In this document: positions 8,739 to 16,018 of the stretch, one piece after another
Numbering within the stretch: the stretch's first letter is position 1
Layout: each line of letters opens with the position of its first letter
Source of the DNA: Chloroflexi bacterium CSP1-4
GTDB taxonomy: Bacteria > Chloroflexota > Limnocylindria > Limnocylindrales > CSP1-4
Direction of reading: 5' to 3'
Length of the DNA stretch: 39,774 nt
Assembly: GCA_001443375.1 (NCBI GenBank)
Contig: LDXM01000008.1
Span: 17,169 to 56,942, forward strand
Position numbers and translations under genes: made by a program
The notes under the pieces: model-generated
Database searches by the model: none
Told to the model about the DNA's origin: nothing
Seen by the model: the letters and a program-made list of their open reading frames with translations, nothing else

Positions 8739-8942
8739 CCTCGTTCTATGGTCGCTGGCTGGGCTTGGCAGCGGCTAGGCTCCGGCTTACCCGGAGATTG
8801 GCCCACGCTCGCCACCCTTGTGGCCCGAGAGATGGCTCGAAACGCACGTTCTATGTTCGTTGCGGTCGATAGGGTGCCCCTCCACCACCCGGCCTCGGGC
8901 CTTCAGCGCACGCCTCACGTTCGGCCCGAACATAGAACGAGG
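8739..8942. repeat. Intergenic element A with 16-bp inverted ends (copy of element at 13905)
   Basis: The left end CCTCGTTCTATGGTCG (8739-8754) is matched at the right end by CGAACATAGAACGAGG (8927-8942), an inverted copy with 15 of 16 positions identical. A third, direct copy (GCACGTTCTATGTTCG) sits inside at 8844-8859. The element at 13905-14116 has the same three motifs at nearly the same spacing, and the last 37 bases of the two agree at 31 positions. The left end touches the start codon of the XRE gene. It may be a small non-autonomous repeat or a multi-operator control region. Confidence 0.6.
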
Positions 8943-9127
8943 TCCGGTGCGCTCTGGGCCCCGACGCCTTCCAGCCTCGAGGTCCCGCCCCGACACCCGA
9001 GCCCGACTCACGGCCCCTTTCCCGCATCACCCGAACGAAGAGGCCGGCCCTTGAGGGCCGGCCTCTGTCGCGAACCGATGAACCCGGGGAGCGGCGCGAC
9101 CGCCACTCCCCGAGGAGGGAGGCGAAC
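8943..9127. other. Intergenic remainder before the binding-protein gene
   Basis: Apart from the hairpin at 9039-9066 nothing coding is visible. The stretch separates the XRE regulator from the 3' end of the ABC transporter operon. Open frames through it have arginine/proline-rich, non-protein-like composition. Confidence 0.4.
9039..9066 (-). terminator. Perfect 12-bp hairpin downstream of the ABC operon
   Basis: AGAGGCCGGCCC, loop TTGA, GGGCCGGCCTCT form a perfect 12-bp GC-rich stem. It lies 62 bases past the stop of the substrate-binding protein gene. On the minus strand the hairpin is followed by TCGTTCGG, a poor T-tract, so termination could be partly structure-driven. It is the best terminator candidate in the window. 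Confidence 0.7.
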
Positions 9128-10210
9128 CTACTGGCCGCCCTCGGTCAGGGTGACCGTGGCCTTCGTCCAGGACTCGCCCTTCGCGTCGCCGGCGAGGTCC
9201 TTGAGGGCCTTCTCGGCGTACGAATTCGTCCAGGCGTCCGCGTCGGGTGCCTGGGTCAGGATCTTGCCGTCGAGCGCGACCTGGACGGTCCGTGCGAACG
9301 CGGCGCCGTCCATCATGCCGATGCCGTTGGGGGAGGGCCAGATGAGGCCGCTGATCTCGTTGAGCTGCCAGGTCTGGTGACCCTTGGGCAGCTTGGCATC
9401 TGCGGCGAGGACGCTGTCCACGCACTTCGCGGCATTGTCGCGGCAGAACATCCAGCCCTTGAACGAGGCGCGCAGGAACTTGACGGCCACGTCCTCGTGG
9501 TCCTTCAGGTAGGCCTGCGAAGCGAAGATCCCATCCTGGAGCATGGCCGTGCCGGCCGACTCCATGCTGATGACGTCCAGGGCGTCGGCCGTGTAGAGGC
9601 TCCCCGTGTCGGGGTTCTTGGCCTCGAGGACCTGCGCGTACTCGTTGTAGATCATCGCCTGGGCGGCGTCGATCTCGCCGTTGAGGAACGCGGTCATCGT
9701 GAAGTCCTGGGAGACGATCGTCACGTCCGAGGCGTTGGTCGGGTCCATCCCGACCTTCTGCATCGCGGCGTACAGCTCGGCCTCGTTGCCGAAGCCCCAC
9801 GTGCCGACCTTCTTGCCCCTCCAATCCTCGGGCTTGGTGATGCCCGAGTCCTTCCAGGAGATCTGCAGGGTGCCCGACCGCTGGAAGACCTGGCCGATGA
9901 ACTGGATGTCGGCGCCGCTCTCGCGCGCGGCGAGCGCCTTGGGCACCCAGGAGATGCCGAACTCGGCGTTGCCGCCGGCCACGACCGTCGCCGGGACGAT
10001 GTCCACGCCGCCGGGCAGGATCGTGACGTCCAGACCCTCGGCCTTGTAGTAGCCCTGGTCCACGGCCGCGAAGTAGCCCGCGAACTGGGCCTGCGGGAAC
10101 CACTGGAGCTGAAGCTTGATCGGCGTCAGCGCGGCGGGGGCGGACGAGCACCCGACGGCGACGAGCATGATCGCGGCGCCCACGGCCACGAGACGACGAG
10201 GCAACCTCAT
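9128..10210 (-). CDS. ABC transporter substrate-binding lipoprotein, NMT1/THI5-like (RibY/ThiY type)
   Basis: This 360-residue protein captures the ligand outside the cell for the importer encoded just upstream. It begins with a lipoprotein signal (MRLPRRLVAVGAAIMLVAVG then Cys, lipobox VAVGC). The mature part has the NMT1/THI5 two-lobe pattern: LQLQWFPQAQFAGYFAAVDQ, GYYKAEGLDVTILPGG, VVAGGNAEFGISW and GKKVGTWGFGNE. The QFAGYF and LDVTILPGG strings recall binding proteins for thiamine pyrimidine (ThiY) and for riboflavin in Chloroflexota (RibY); taurine, nitrate or other ligands are less likely but not excluded. The start at 10210 has GAGGAGG five bases upstream, preferred over an in-frame ATG at 10288. 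It is the last gene of the operon, separated from the permease by 195 bases that contain an inverted repeat (10227-10246). Confidence 0.88.
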   Translation of the reverse strand: MRLPRRLVAVGAAIMLVAVGCSSAPAALTPIKLQLQWFPQAQFAGYFAAVDQGYYKAEGLDVTILPGGVDIVPATVVAGGNAEFGISWVPKALAARESGADIQFIGQVFQRSGTLQISWKDSGITKPEDWRGKKVGTWGFGNEAELYAAMQKVGMDPTNASDVTIVSQDFTMTAFLNGEIDAAQAMIYNEYAQVLEAKNPDTGSLYTADALDVISMESAGTAMLQDGIFASQAYLKDHEDVAVKFLRASFKGWMFCRDNAAKCVDSVLAADAKLPKGHQTWQLNEISGLIWPSPNGIGMMDGAAFARTVQVALDGKILTQAPDADAWTNSYAEKALKDLAGDAKGESWTKATVTLTEGGQ

Positions 10211-10226
10211 CGCACCCTCCTCATTG

Positions 10227-10246
10227 GGTCCCTGGAAAGGGGGACC
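10227..10246 (-). promoter_or_regulatory. Inverted repeat before the binding-protein gene
   Basis: GGTCCC, 8-base spacer, GGGACC lies 17 bases upstream of the start codon in the 195-base gap between permease and binding protein. It may be an operator, or a small hairpin that sets the relative expression of the two parts of the operon. The rest of the gap (10247-10405) shows nothing else. Confidence 0.3.
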
Positions 10247-10405
10247 TGCCTCCTCCGACGGACCGATGCGTGCATGGCCCGTGTTCATCGCCCGTCGCGC
10301 GCGCTCCCGGGCGCCGGGACGGTCCTCGATGTCTCGGCGCAGTCTACGCGATGGTGGGGCCGCCGGGGGACCGAGATTCGCGCTGCGGCCCCGCGAGGTG
10401 CCCCC

Positions 10406-11224
10406 CTACGCCTCCCCCGCCCGGAACGAGGAGTGCCAGGGCATCACGAGTCGCTCGACCGCGACGACGAGCATGTACAGCCCGATGCCGATGGAGCAGG
10501 CGAAGACGATCGCGGCCCAGGAGCGCTCGAGGTTGAGGAACGCGGCGTAGCGCACGATGTACTGGCCGATGCTCAGGCTCGGCGCCCCGAAGTACTCCCC
10601 GATGATGGCGCCGATCGTGGCCAGGGTCGTGGCCACCTTGAGCGCGGTGAAGACGAACGGCAGCGCCGACGGCACGCGCACCATGCGGAAGACCTGCGCC
10701 TCGCTGGCGGCACCCGAGCGCAGCAGCTCCAGCGCGGCCGGGTCCACGTGGAGCAACCCGCGGGCCGTGTTGATCATGACCGGGAAGAAGCAGAGCACCG
10801 CCGCCACCATCGCCTTGGAGAGCTGCGAGTCGAGCCCGAACCAATTGTTGAGCAGCGGCGCGAAAGCGATGATGGGGATCGAGTTGACCGCGACCGCGAA
10901 GGGCAGCAGCGACTCGCGCAGGCCCACCCAGCGCGCGGTGAGGGCACCCATGAGGATGCCCGCCGAGGAGCCGATGATCAGGCCGGCGACGATCTCGACG
11001 AGGGTGTAGGTGGTCGAGGCCCACAGCTCGGGCAGGTAGACCACCCAGGCCTCGGCGATCCTCGAGGGTGCGGGCAGGATGAACTGCGGCAGCCCGAGGA
11101 AGCGGACGAGGATGTCCCACACCACGAGGAACCCGACGAAGATCCCCAGCGGCAGGAGCCAGCCACGCAGCGTGCGCGCGACGGCGACGCCCGAAGACGG
11201 CACGGGAGCCGCCACGACGCTCAA
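10406..11224 (-). CDS. ABC transporter permease, SsuC/ThiX type
   Basis: This 272-residue inner-membrane protein has about six hydrophobic helices, the first at residues 20-42 (GWLLPLGIFVGFLVVWDILV). The binding-protein-dependent-transport signature for contact with the ATPase appears as the EAA-like loop in the middle (LLRSGAASEAQVFRMVRVPS, about residues 165-185, followed by ALPFVFTALKVA). This is the typical EAA-x3-G form of the SsuC/TauC/ThiX/RibX family. The start at 11224 overlaps the ATPase stop by four bases (ATGA), so translation is coupled. It is the second permease of the operon and probably forms a heterodimer with the product of 12057-12926. The ligand is shared with the neighbouring binding protein. 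Confidence 0.92.
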   Translation of the reverse strand: MSVVAAPVPSSGVAVARTLRGWLLPLGIFVGFLVVWDILVRFLGLPQFILPAPSRIAEAWVVYLPELWASTTYTLVEIVAGLIIGSSAGILMGALTARWVGLRESLLPFAVAVNSIPIIAFAPLLNNWFGLDSQLSKAMVAAVLCFFPVMINTARGLLHVDPAALELLRSGAASEAQVFRMVRVPSALPFVFTALKVATTLATIGAIIGEYFGAPSLSIGQYIVRYAAFLNLERSWAAIVFACSIGIGLYMLVVAVERLVMPWHSSFRAGEA

Positions 11225-12060
11225 GCCGACAACCCCTCGGCGGCGACGCGGCGCGGATCGACCGCCTCCCCCTCCGAGCCGCGCAGGCTCTCGCGCACCT
11301 CGGTGATCAGCTCGAAGTAGTGCTCCATCTCGCGCGTCTCCACGTCGCGGTGGCGCGGCAGGTCGATGGGCACGATCTTCGTGATGCGCCCCGGCCGCGC
11401 GGACATGACCACGACGCGCGTCGAGAGGAAGACCGCCTCGGGGATCGAGTGCGTGACGAAGATGACCGTCGTCGCGGTGCGCTCCCAGATGCGCAGCAGC
11501 TCCAGGTTCATCCGCTCACGCGTCATCTCGTCCAGGGCGCCGAACGGCTCGTCCATGAGCAGGATGGCCGGGTCGAGGGCGAGTGCCCGGGCGATCGCCG
11601 CGCGCTGCTGCATGCCGCCCGAGAGCTGCCAAGGATGGTGGCCGGCGAAGTCGCCCAGCTCGACCAGGGCCAGCATCTCCCGGGCCCTGGCCTCGCGCTC
11701 CTGTTTCGGGCGGCCGATGATCTCGAGCGGCAGCTCGACGTTGCGCTGCACCGTCCGCCAGTCGAACAGCACCGGCGCCTGGAAGACCATGCCGTACTCA
11801 CGAGCGAGGCGAGCCTCCCGGGCGAGCTTGCCGTTGACCATGACCGTGCCGTCGCTGACGCCGATCAGGTCGCCCACGATGCGCAGCAGCGTGCTCTTGC
11901 CGCAGCCCGACGGCCCGATGAGCGAGATGAACTCGCCGCGCCGCACGGAAAGGTCGATGCCGCTCAGCGCCTCCACGCGGGCCGCCTTCTGGCCGCGCCC
12001 CTCGAAGACCTTGGAGACGCCCGAGAGCTGGACGACGGTGTCGGTCTGGCTGTCTGTCAT
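11221..12060 (-). CDS. ABC transporter ATPase, SsuB/TauB type
   Basis: This 279-residue cytoplasmic ATPase powers the importer. All nucleotide-binding motifs are intact: Walker A GPSGCGKST (near residue 49), Q-loop FQAPVLFDW, signature LSGGMQQRAAIARAL, Walker B ILLMDEPFGALDE and the switch histidine in VIFVTHSIPEA. The sequence belongs to the nitrate/sulfonate/taurine/riboflavin branch (SsuB-like). The start at 12060 overlaps the stop of the first permease gene by four bases. The C-terminal tail of about 45 residues (EMEHYFELITEVRESLRG) is usual for the family. It lies between the two permease genes, so the gene order permease-ATPase-permease-binding protein is clear. Confidence 0.95.
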   Translation of the reverse strand: MTDSQTDTVVQLSGVSKVFEGRGQKAARVEALSGIDLSVRRGEFISLIGPSGCGKSTLLRIVGDLIGVSDGTVMVNGKLAREARLAREYGMVFQAPVLFDWRTVQRNVELPLEIIGRPKQEREARAREMLALVELGDFAGHHPWQLSGGMQQRAAIARALALDPAILLMDEPFGALDEMTRERMNLELLRIWERTATTVIFVTHSIPEAVFLSTRVVVMSARPGRITKIVPIDLPRHRDVETREMEHYFELITEVRESLRGSEGEAVDPRRVAAEGLSA

Positions 12061-12926
12061 GCGCGGGCTCCGTCTTCGGTCGGTCGATAGCCCCGCAGGG
12101 CGATGCGCTCGGCGGTGACGACGAGCAGGAAGGCGACGATGCCCAGGGCGGCGCAGGCGGCGATGGCCGCCCACAGATCCTGCGGGGAGAAGCTGTAGTA
12201 CTGCATCGCCTGGAGCAGCGCGCCCCCCAGCCCGTCCCGGATACCGGCCGGGAACTCGCCCACGATGGCGCCCACGACGCTCGCCGTGGCGGCGATCTTG
12301 AAGGCCGTGAACAAGTAGGGCGGGGAGGCGGGGAGGCGGAGCTTCCGGAGCACCGTACGGCGCCCGGCGGCGTAGGAACGCATCAGCTCGAAGGCACGTG
12401 GGTCGGCCGAGCGCATGCCGCGGATGGCGGCGATCGTCACGGGGAAGAAGGTCAGGTACGTGGCCACGATGGCCACCCCGAACCAGCCCGCCCGCAGGCC
12501 CACCACGACGACCGGGGCGATGGCGATGATGGGCACCGTCTGGCTGGCCACGAGCAGGGGCACCAGGCCGCGCTCGAGCACCTTCACGTGGATGAGCACG
12601 ATGGCCAGGCCGAGCCCCACGCCCGTACCAAGTGCGAAACCGAGGGCCGACTCGCGGGCGGTGAAGAACGCGGCGCCGATGAGGCTCGAGAGGTACGTCT
12701 CGCCCTTCGCGTCCAGCTCCCAGAAGGCCCCGAAGATGGTCCACAGGTGGGGCAGGTTCAGGTCGTTCACCGGCTTCCAGCGGAGCGGCGGATCCCAGTA
12801 GAAGCCGTAGTCCGGGAAACGCCACGGGTCACCGGCGAGCAGCTTGGCCGCTTCCCAGCCAACGAGCAGGATGGCGACGATCAGCAGGAAGCCGAGGGCG
12901 GGGCGCAGCCGGCGTCGGGTGGACAT
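12057..12926 (-). CDS. ABC transporter permease, SsuC/RibX type
   Basis: A 289-residue membrane protein and the first gene of the transporter operon. It begins MSTRRRLRPALG followed by a membrane helix (FLLIVAILLVGWEAAKLL). About 35 residues then form an extracytoplasmic loop (DPWRFPDYGFYWDPPLRW) before the conserved transmembrane domain. The EAA-type loop reads FELMRSYAAGRRTVLRKLRL followed by PASPPYLFTAFKIA. The start is the ATG at 12926; an upstream in-frame start at 13067 would add 47 residues with no family character. The two permeases differ enough to be distinct subunits. Two permeases plus one ATPase and an NMT1-like binding protein is the arrangement I know from riboflavin and pyrimidine importers. 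No TPP or FMN riboswitch motif was recognised in the 5' leader. Confidence 0.92.
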   Translation of the reverse strand: MSTRRRLRPALGFLLIVAILLVGWEAAKLLAGDPWRFPDYGFYWDPPLRWKPVNDLNLPHLWTIFGAFWELDAKGETYLSSLIGAAFFTARESALGFALGTGVGLGLAIVLIHVKVLERGLVPLLVASQTVPIIAIAPVVVVGLRAGWFGVAIVATYLTFFPVTIAAIRGMRSADPRAFELMRSYAAGRRTVLRKLRLPASPPYLFTAFKIAATASVVGAIVGEFPAGIRDGLGGALLQAMQYYSFSPQDLWAAIAACAALGIVAFLLVVTAERIALRGYRPTEDGARA

Positions 12927-13295
12927 CCCGCGAAGCTTACTTCGGCCTGGCCCCGGTCTGCGACGCGCCCCCGTACCACGTGGCGCTCCCCGCCGCCCTG
13001 TGCCGCCCTGTGCCGCCCGACATTCTCGACACTCATGGATTCCCGGCTTGGGCGCCCTCAGGGTCACGCTCGACGCCCGAACCGCGCCGGGTCACACTCA
13101 GGCCACGTTCGGCCACGCTCGAAACGAGGCTGCACCGGGCCGAACCCGGGGCGATCGGCGCGGATAGGAGGCGCTTGTCGCTCCCCAAGCCCCCGTCTAC
13201 GACCGCCGGGGATTCCACGGGCGTTGCGGCTGCGCCCGTCCGGTGCCACGGCCGCTAGACTCGACAGCGATGATCGCCGACCTCGCGGAGCAGCC
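12927..13295. other. Intergenic region between transporter operon and grpB-like gene
   Basis: This 369-base divergent region carries no gene. It has a tandem copy of CCGCCCTGTG near 12992-13012 and, at about 13023-13129, a stretch that partly resembles the element copies at 8739 and 13905 (CACGTTCGGCC near 13103, AACGAGG at 13123-13129). It may be a decayed third copy. TAGACT at 13256-13261 is a -10 candidate for the plus-strand gene. Confidence 0.35.
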
Positions 13296-13299
13296 GTGA
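13256..13299 (+). promoter_or_regulatory. Candidate promoter, nine-codon leader ORF and start of the GrpB-family gene
   Basis: TAGACT (13256-13261) is followed eight bases later by ATG at 13270. That ATG would open a nine-codon frame (MIADLAEQP) ending in TGA at 13297-13299, overlapping the GTG start at 13296. A GGAG site at 13287-13290 lies inside this mini-ORF, five bases before the GTG. The layout would suit a leaderless leader peptide coupled to the main gene, but it may be chance. Confidence 0.3.
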
Positions 13300-13868
13300 G
13301 CCCGCCGACCGACGACGAGATCCGCGCCCACACCATCGGCGAGCTGCTGCCCCATGCCGCGCCCATCCTGATCGTGGACTACGACCCTGTATGGCCGGTG
13401 CTGTTCGAGCGTGAAGCGGCGCGCATGTGGCCGACGCTGGGGGATCGAGCGCTCGTGATCGAGCACGTCGGGTCCACGTCCGTGCCGGGGCTGGCCGCCA
13501 AACCCTGTATCGACATGCTGCTCGTCGTGCCTGATTCGGCCGACGAACCCGCATACGTGCCGGCCATGGAGGCGGTGGGGTACGTGCTGCGTATCCGCGA
13601 GCCCGACTGGTACGAGCACCGCGTCTTCAAGGGGCCGGACACGAACGTCAACCTGCACGTCTTCTCGCCGGGCTGCCCGGAGATCGAGCGCATGCTCGGC
13701 TTCCGGGACTGGCTGCGCAGCCACCCCGACGATCGCGAGCTGTACGAGCGCACCAAACGCGAGCTGGCCGGGCAGGAATGGAAGTTCGTGCAGAACTACG
13801 CCGACGCCAAGGGCGCGGCGGTCGAGGCGATCATCGCCAGGGCGAGCGGCTCCACCTCCCAGACCTGA
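13296..13868 (+). CDS. GrpB/UPF0157-family protein, nucleotidyltransferase fold
   Basis: This 190-residue protein matches the GrpB (UPF0157) family: the core reads VIEHVGSTSVPGLAAKPCID, in which the G-S-T-x-V-P-G loop and the following K-P-x-I-D are the family hallmark and resemble the GS...DxD core of nucleotidyltransferases. The C-terminal half has VNLHVFSPGCPEIERMLGFR and LRSHPDDRELYERTKRELA, also typical. The family's reaction is not established for most members, and some are found fused to dephospho-CoA kinase. The GTG start is set by GGAG five bases upstream. It stands alone between the transporter operon and a VOC-family gene. The usual family length is about 170-190, so it is complete. 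Confidence 0.93.
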   Translation: MSPPTDDEIRAHTIGELLPHAAPILIVDYDPVWPVLFEREAARMWPTLGDRALVIEHVGSTSVPGLAAKPCIDMLLVVPDSADEPAYVPAMEAVGYVLRIREPDWYEHRVFKGPDTNVNLHVFSPGCPEIERMLGFRDWLRSHPDDRELYERTKRELAGQEWKFVQNYADAKGAAVEAIIARASGSTSQT

Positions 13869-13904
13869 GGCTCGACGCGAGCTCACGGGGTTGCGATGCC
13901 CCCG
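13869..13904. other. Short gap before element B
   Basis: Together with element B (13905-14116) and the leader of the VOC gene (14117-14183) this makes a 315-base gap without genes. Nothing else is seen in it. Confidence 0.3.
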
Positions 13905-14116
13905 CCTCGATCTATGGTCGCTACGGGGGTCTGGCAGGGCTCAAGCTCCGGCCGAGGCGAGGTTCCCCGGAGCCGACACCAGCTTGTCGAGCATCGAACC
14001 TCCGACACCTCGCCCTATGGTCACGCCGACCGATAAGCCAGGGCCCGAGGGCAGGTCGGGACGACCGCCTACGACTTACGGACGCGCCTCACGCTGGGGA
14101 CGAGCATAGAATGAGG
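13905..14116. repeat. Intergenic element B with inverted ends (copy of element at 8739)
   Basis: The left end CCTCGATCTATGGTCG (13905-13920) is matched by the inverted right end CGAGCATAGAATGAGG (14101-14116). A direct internal copy CCTCGCCCTATGGTCA lies at 14008-14023, 103 bases in, compared with 105 in element A. The right end contains TAGAAT (14107-14112), a good -10 hexamer reading toward the VOC gene at 14184. After the right end both copies continue with TCCGG. Confidence 0.6.
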
Positions 14117-14183
14117 TCCGGCCGACCGAGGGGCCCCCCTGGGCCCGTGCCGCCGCCGCAGCACGGCAAGGGAGGGATCGCCG

Positions 14184-14573
14184 ATGGCAGGATCGAGAAA
14201 GTCGGAGCCGGTCGGACGGTTACGCTGGATCCAGGTCGACTCGGTCGACCCCGAGCGCAGCGCGGCGTTCTGGGCTGAGGCGCTGGGCGTCGAAGTGGTC
14301 GCTCGACTCGGCGAACCGCCGCAGTTCATCAACCTCGCCGCGGTCGAGCCGGGCGCACCCCAGGTCTGCTTCCAGCGCGTGCCCGAATCGAAAGCCGGCA
14401 AGAACCGCGTCCACCTCGACCTGCACGTGGAAGACGTCGAGACGGCCTCGGCGCGCGTCGCGGCGCTCGGCGGACGGCGCCGAGACGACCACGACTTCCA
14501 CGAACACGGCTACTCGTGGCGGCGCATGGCCGATCCCGAGGGCAACGAGTTCTGCCTAGTCTACGGCCTCTGA
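14184..14573 (+). CDS. VOC-family (glyoxalase/dioxygenase-like) protein
   Basis: A small cytoplasmic protein of 129 residues with the paired beta-alpha-beta-beta-beta modules of the vicinal oxygen chelate superfamily: LRWIQVDSVDPERSAAFWAE as the first strand and helix, KNRVHLDLHVEDVETASARV as the second module, and a closing MADPEGNEFCLVYG. The final motif (D-P-E-G-N-E-F-C) and the H-L-D-L-H strand are typical of the subgroup annotated as glyoxalase-like or VOC family. Metal binding is possible through H and E residues, but the substrate is unknown. A GGAGGG site about seven bases before the ATG supports the start. Transcription may begin in element B, whose right edge is 68 bases upstream. 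Single gene, followed by a convergent aminotransferase. Confidence 0.9.
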   Translation: MAGSRKSEPVGRLRWIQVDSVDPERSAAFWAEALGVEVVARLGEPPQFINLAAVEPGAPQVCFQRVPESKAGKNRVHLDLHVEDVETASARVAALGGRRRDDHDFHEHGYSWRRMADPEGNEFCLVYGL

Positions 14574-14600
14574 GCTGGCCGCTCCCCGAAGAACGCGCCG

Positions 14601-15935
14601 CTACCCCGTGACGGCCTGGTCGGCGATGTCCAGGGCCGCGTCGATGACGGCGAAACCCTCGGCCAGCTGCTCTTCGGTGATGACGAGCGGGGGGTTCGTG
14701 TGGATCGAGTTGTTGGCGATCATCGTGTAGAGGCCGTGCTCGCGCAGGTACTTGCCCACGGCCTTCATCTCGTCCGAGGTGCCGTTGAAGGGGGTCATGG
14801 GCGTGAACGGCTCGCGCGAGCGCACGAGGTCGAGGATCCCGAACAGCCCCAGGTTGCGCACGGCACCCACGGACGGGTGCTTGCGGTACAGCTCCTCGTG
14901 GTGCCGGCGCATCACGGGGCCCATCGCGGCCGCATGCTCCACCAGGCCGTCGGACTCGTAGACGGCGATCGTGGCCAGCGCCGCGGCGCACGAAACGGCG
15001 TGCGAGGAGTAGGTCAGGCCACCGTAATACATCTTCGTCTCGAAGGCGTCGGCGATCTTCCGCCGCATGGCCACCGCGCCCAGCGGCAGGTAGGAGCTGG
15101 TCAGCCCCTTGGCCATGGTCATGAGGTCGGGCACCGTCTCCCAGTGATCGATGGCGAACATCCTGCCGGTGCGCCCGAAGCCGGCCATGACCTCGTCCGC
15201 GACCATCAGGATGTCGTAGCGGTCGCAGATCTCGCGCACGCCCTGGATGTAGCCGTCGGGCGGGATGAGGATGCCATTGGTGCCCACGATCGTCTCGAGG
15301 AAGACGGCCGCGATGGTGTGCGGCCCCTCGTAGCGGATGACCTCCTCGAGCCCCGCCAGCGCCTCCGCGGCCGATCGCGGCTCCTTCTCGCCCCAGCGAT
15401 GCGTGTCGGGATAGCGCACCACGCCCACCAGGCCCGGCTCGTTGGCCCAGCGTCGCGGGTCGCCCGTGAGGGTCATCGCCCCGAGCGTCGCGCCGTGGTA
15501 TGAGCGGTAGCGGGCGAGGACCTTCGTGCGGCCGGTGTAGTGGCGGGCCAGCTTGATCGCGTTCTCGATGGCCTCCGCTCCGCCGAGCGTGAAGAAGACC
15601 TTGTCCATGTCGCCCGGCAGGATCTCGGCCAGCTTCGCCCCCAGGCGCGCCCGTGGCTCGGTCGTGAAGGCGGGCTGGACGTACTGGAGCTTCGTCGCCT
15701 GCGCCGTGATGGCGTCGATGACCCGCCGATCGCCGTGGCCGATGTTCACGCTCATCAGCTGGCTGTTGAAGTCGATGATGCGCCGCCCCTCGGGCGTGTA
15801 GAGGTAGACCCCCTCCGCGTGGTCGATGGCGATCGGGTCGAGCTGGCCCTGCACGCTCCAGCTGAAGAACGTGTGCTCGCGGCTGAGGCGGACGATCTCC
15901 TCGCTGGTCATCGAGGCGGGCGTGGTGACGGCCAT
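14601..15935 (-). CDS. Class III aminotransferase (taurine/beta-alanine/omega-amino acid type)
   Basis: A PLP-dependent omega-transaminase of 444 residues. Seen: the PLP-binding segment LMVADEVMAGFGRTGRMF, the Schiff-base lysine in MTMAKGLTSSYLPLG, and the YRSYHGATLGAMTLTG and FFTLGGAEAIENAIKLAR blocks. The N-terminal HTFFSWSVQGQLDPIAIDHA resembles enzymes annotated as taurine--pyruvate or aspartate-family aminotransferases. Such enzymes move an amino group from an omega-amino acid to pyruvate or 2-oxoglutarate, leaving a semialdehyde. The ATG at 15935 has AGGAG upstream; an earlier ATG at 16022 would add 29 residues without family character. It is the last gene of a three-gene cluster after a beta-hydroxyacid dehydrogenase that could reduce the semialdehyde. 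The true donor is not known. Confidence 0.93.
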   Translation of the reverse strand: MAVTTPASMTSEEIVRLSREHTFFSWSVQGQLDPIAIDHAEGVYLYTPEGRRIIDFNSQLMSVNIGHGDRRVIDAITAQATKLQYVQPAFTTEPRARLGAKLAEILPGDMDKVFFTLGGAEAIENAIKLARHYTGRTKVLARYRSYHGATLGAMTLTGDPRRWANEPGLVGVVRYPDTHRWGEKEPRSAAEALAGLEEVIRYEGPHTIAAVFLETIVGTNGILIPPDGYIQGVREICDRYDILMVADEVMAGFGRTGRMFAIDHWETVPDLMTMAKGLTSSYLPLGAVAMRRKIADAFETKMYYGGLTYSSHAVSCAAALATIAVYESDGLVEHAAAMGPVMRRHHEELYRKHPSVGAVRNLGLFGILDLVRSREPFTPMTPFNGTSDEMKAVGKYLREHGLYTMIANNSIHTNPPLVITEEQLAEGFAVIDAALDIADQAVTG

Positions 15936-16018
15936 CGGTGGGGCTCCTGGGCAGGTGATTCGAGGCGACGCGCCGATTGTCGCAGACGGTCGGGCAGCAC
16001 GCTTCGAGCGCGGCCCCG

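Noticed and set aside
12935-12948. CGAAG-CTTA-CTTCG mini-hairpin before the first permease gene.
   Set aside because: A 5-bp stem is too weak to call a regulatory element.
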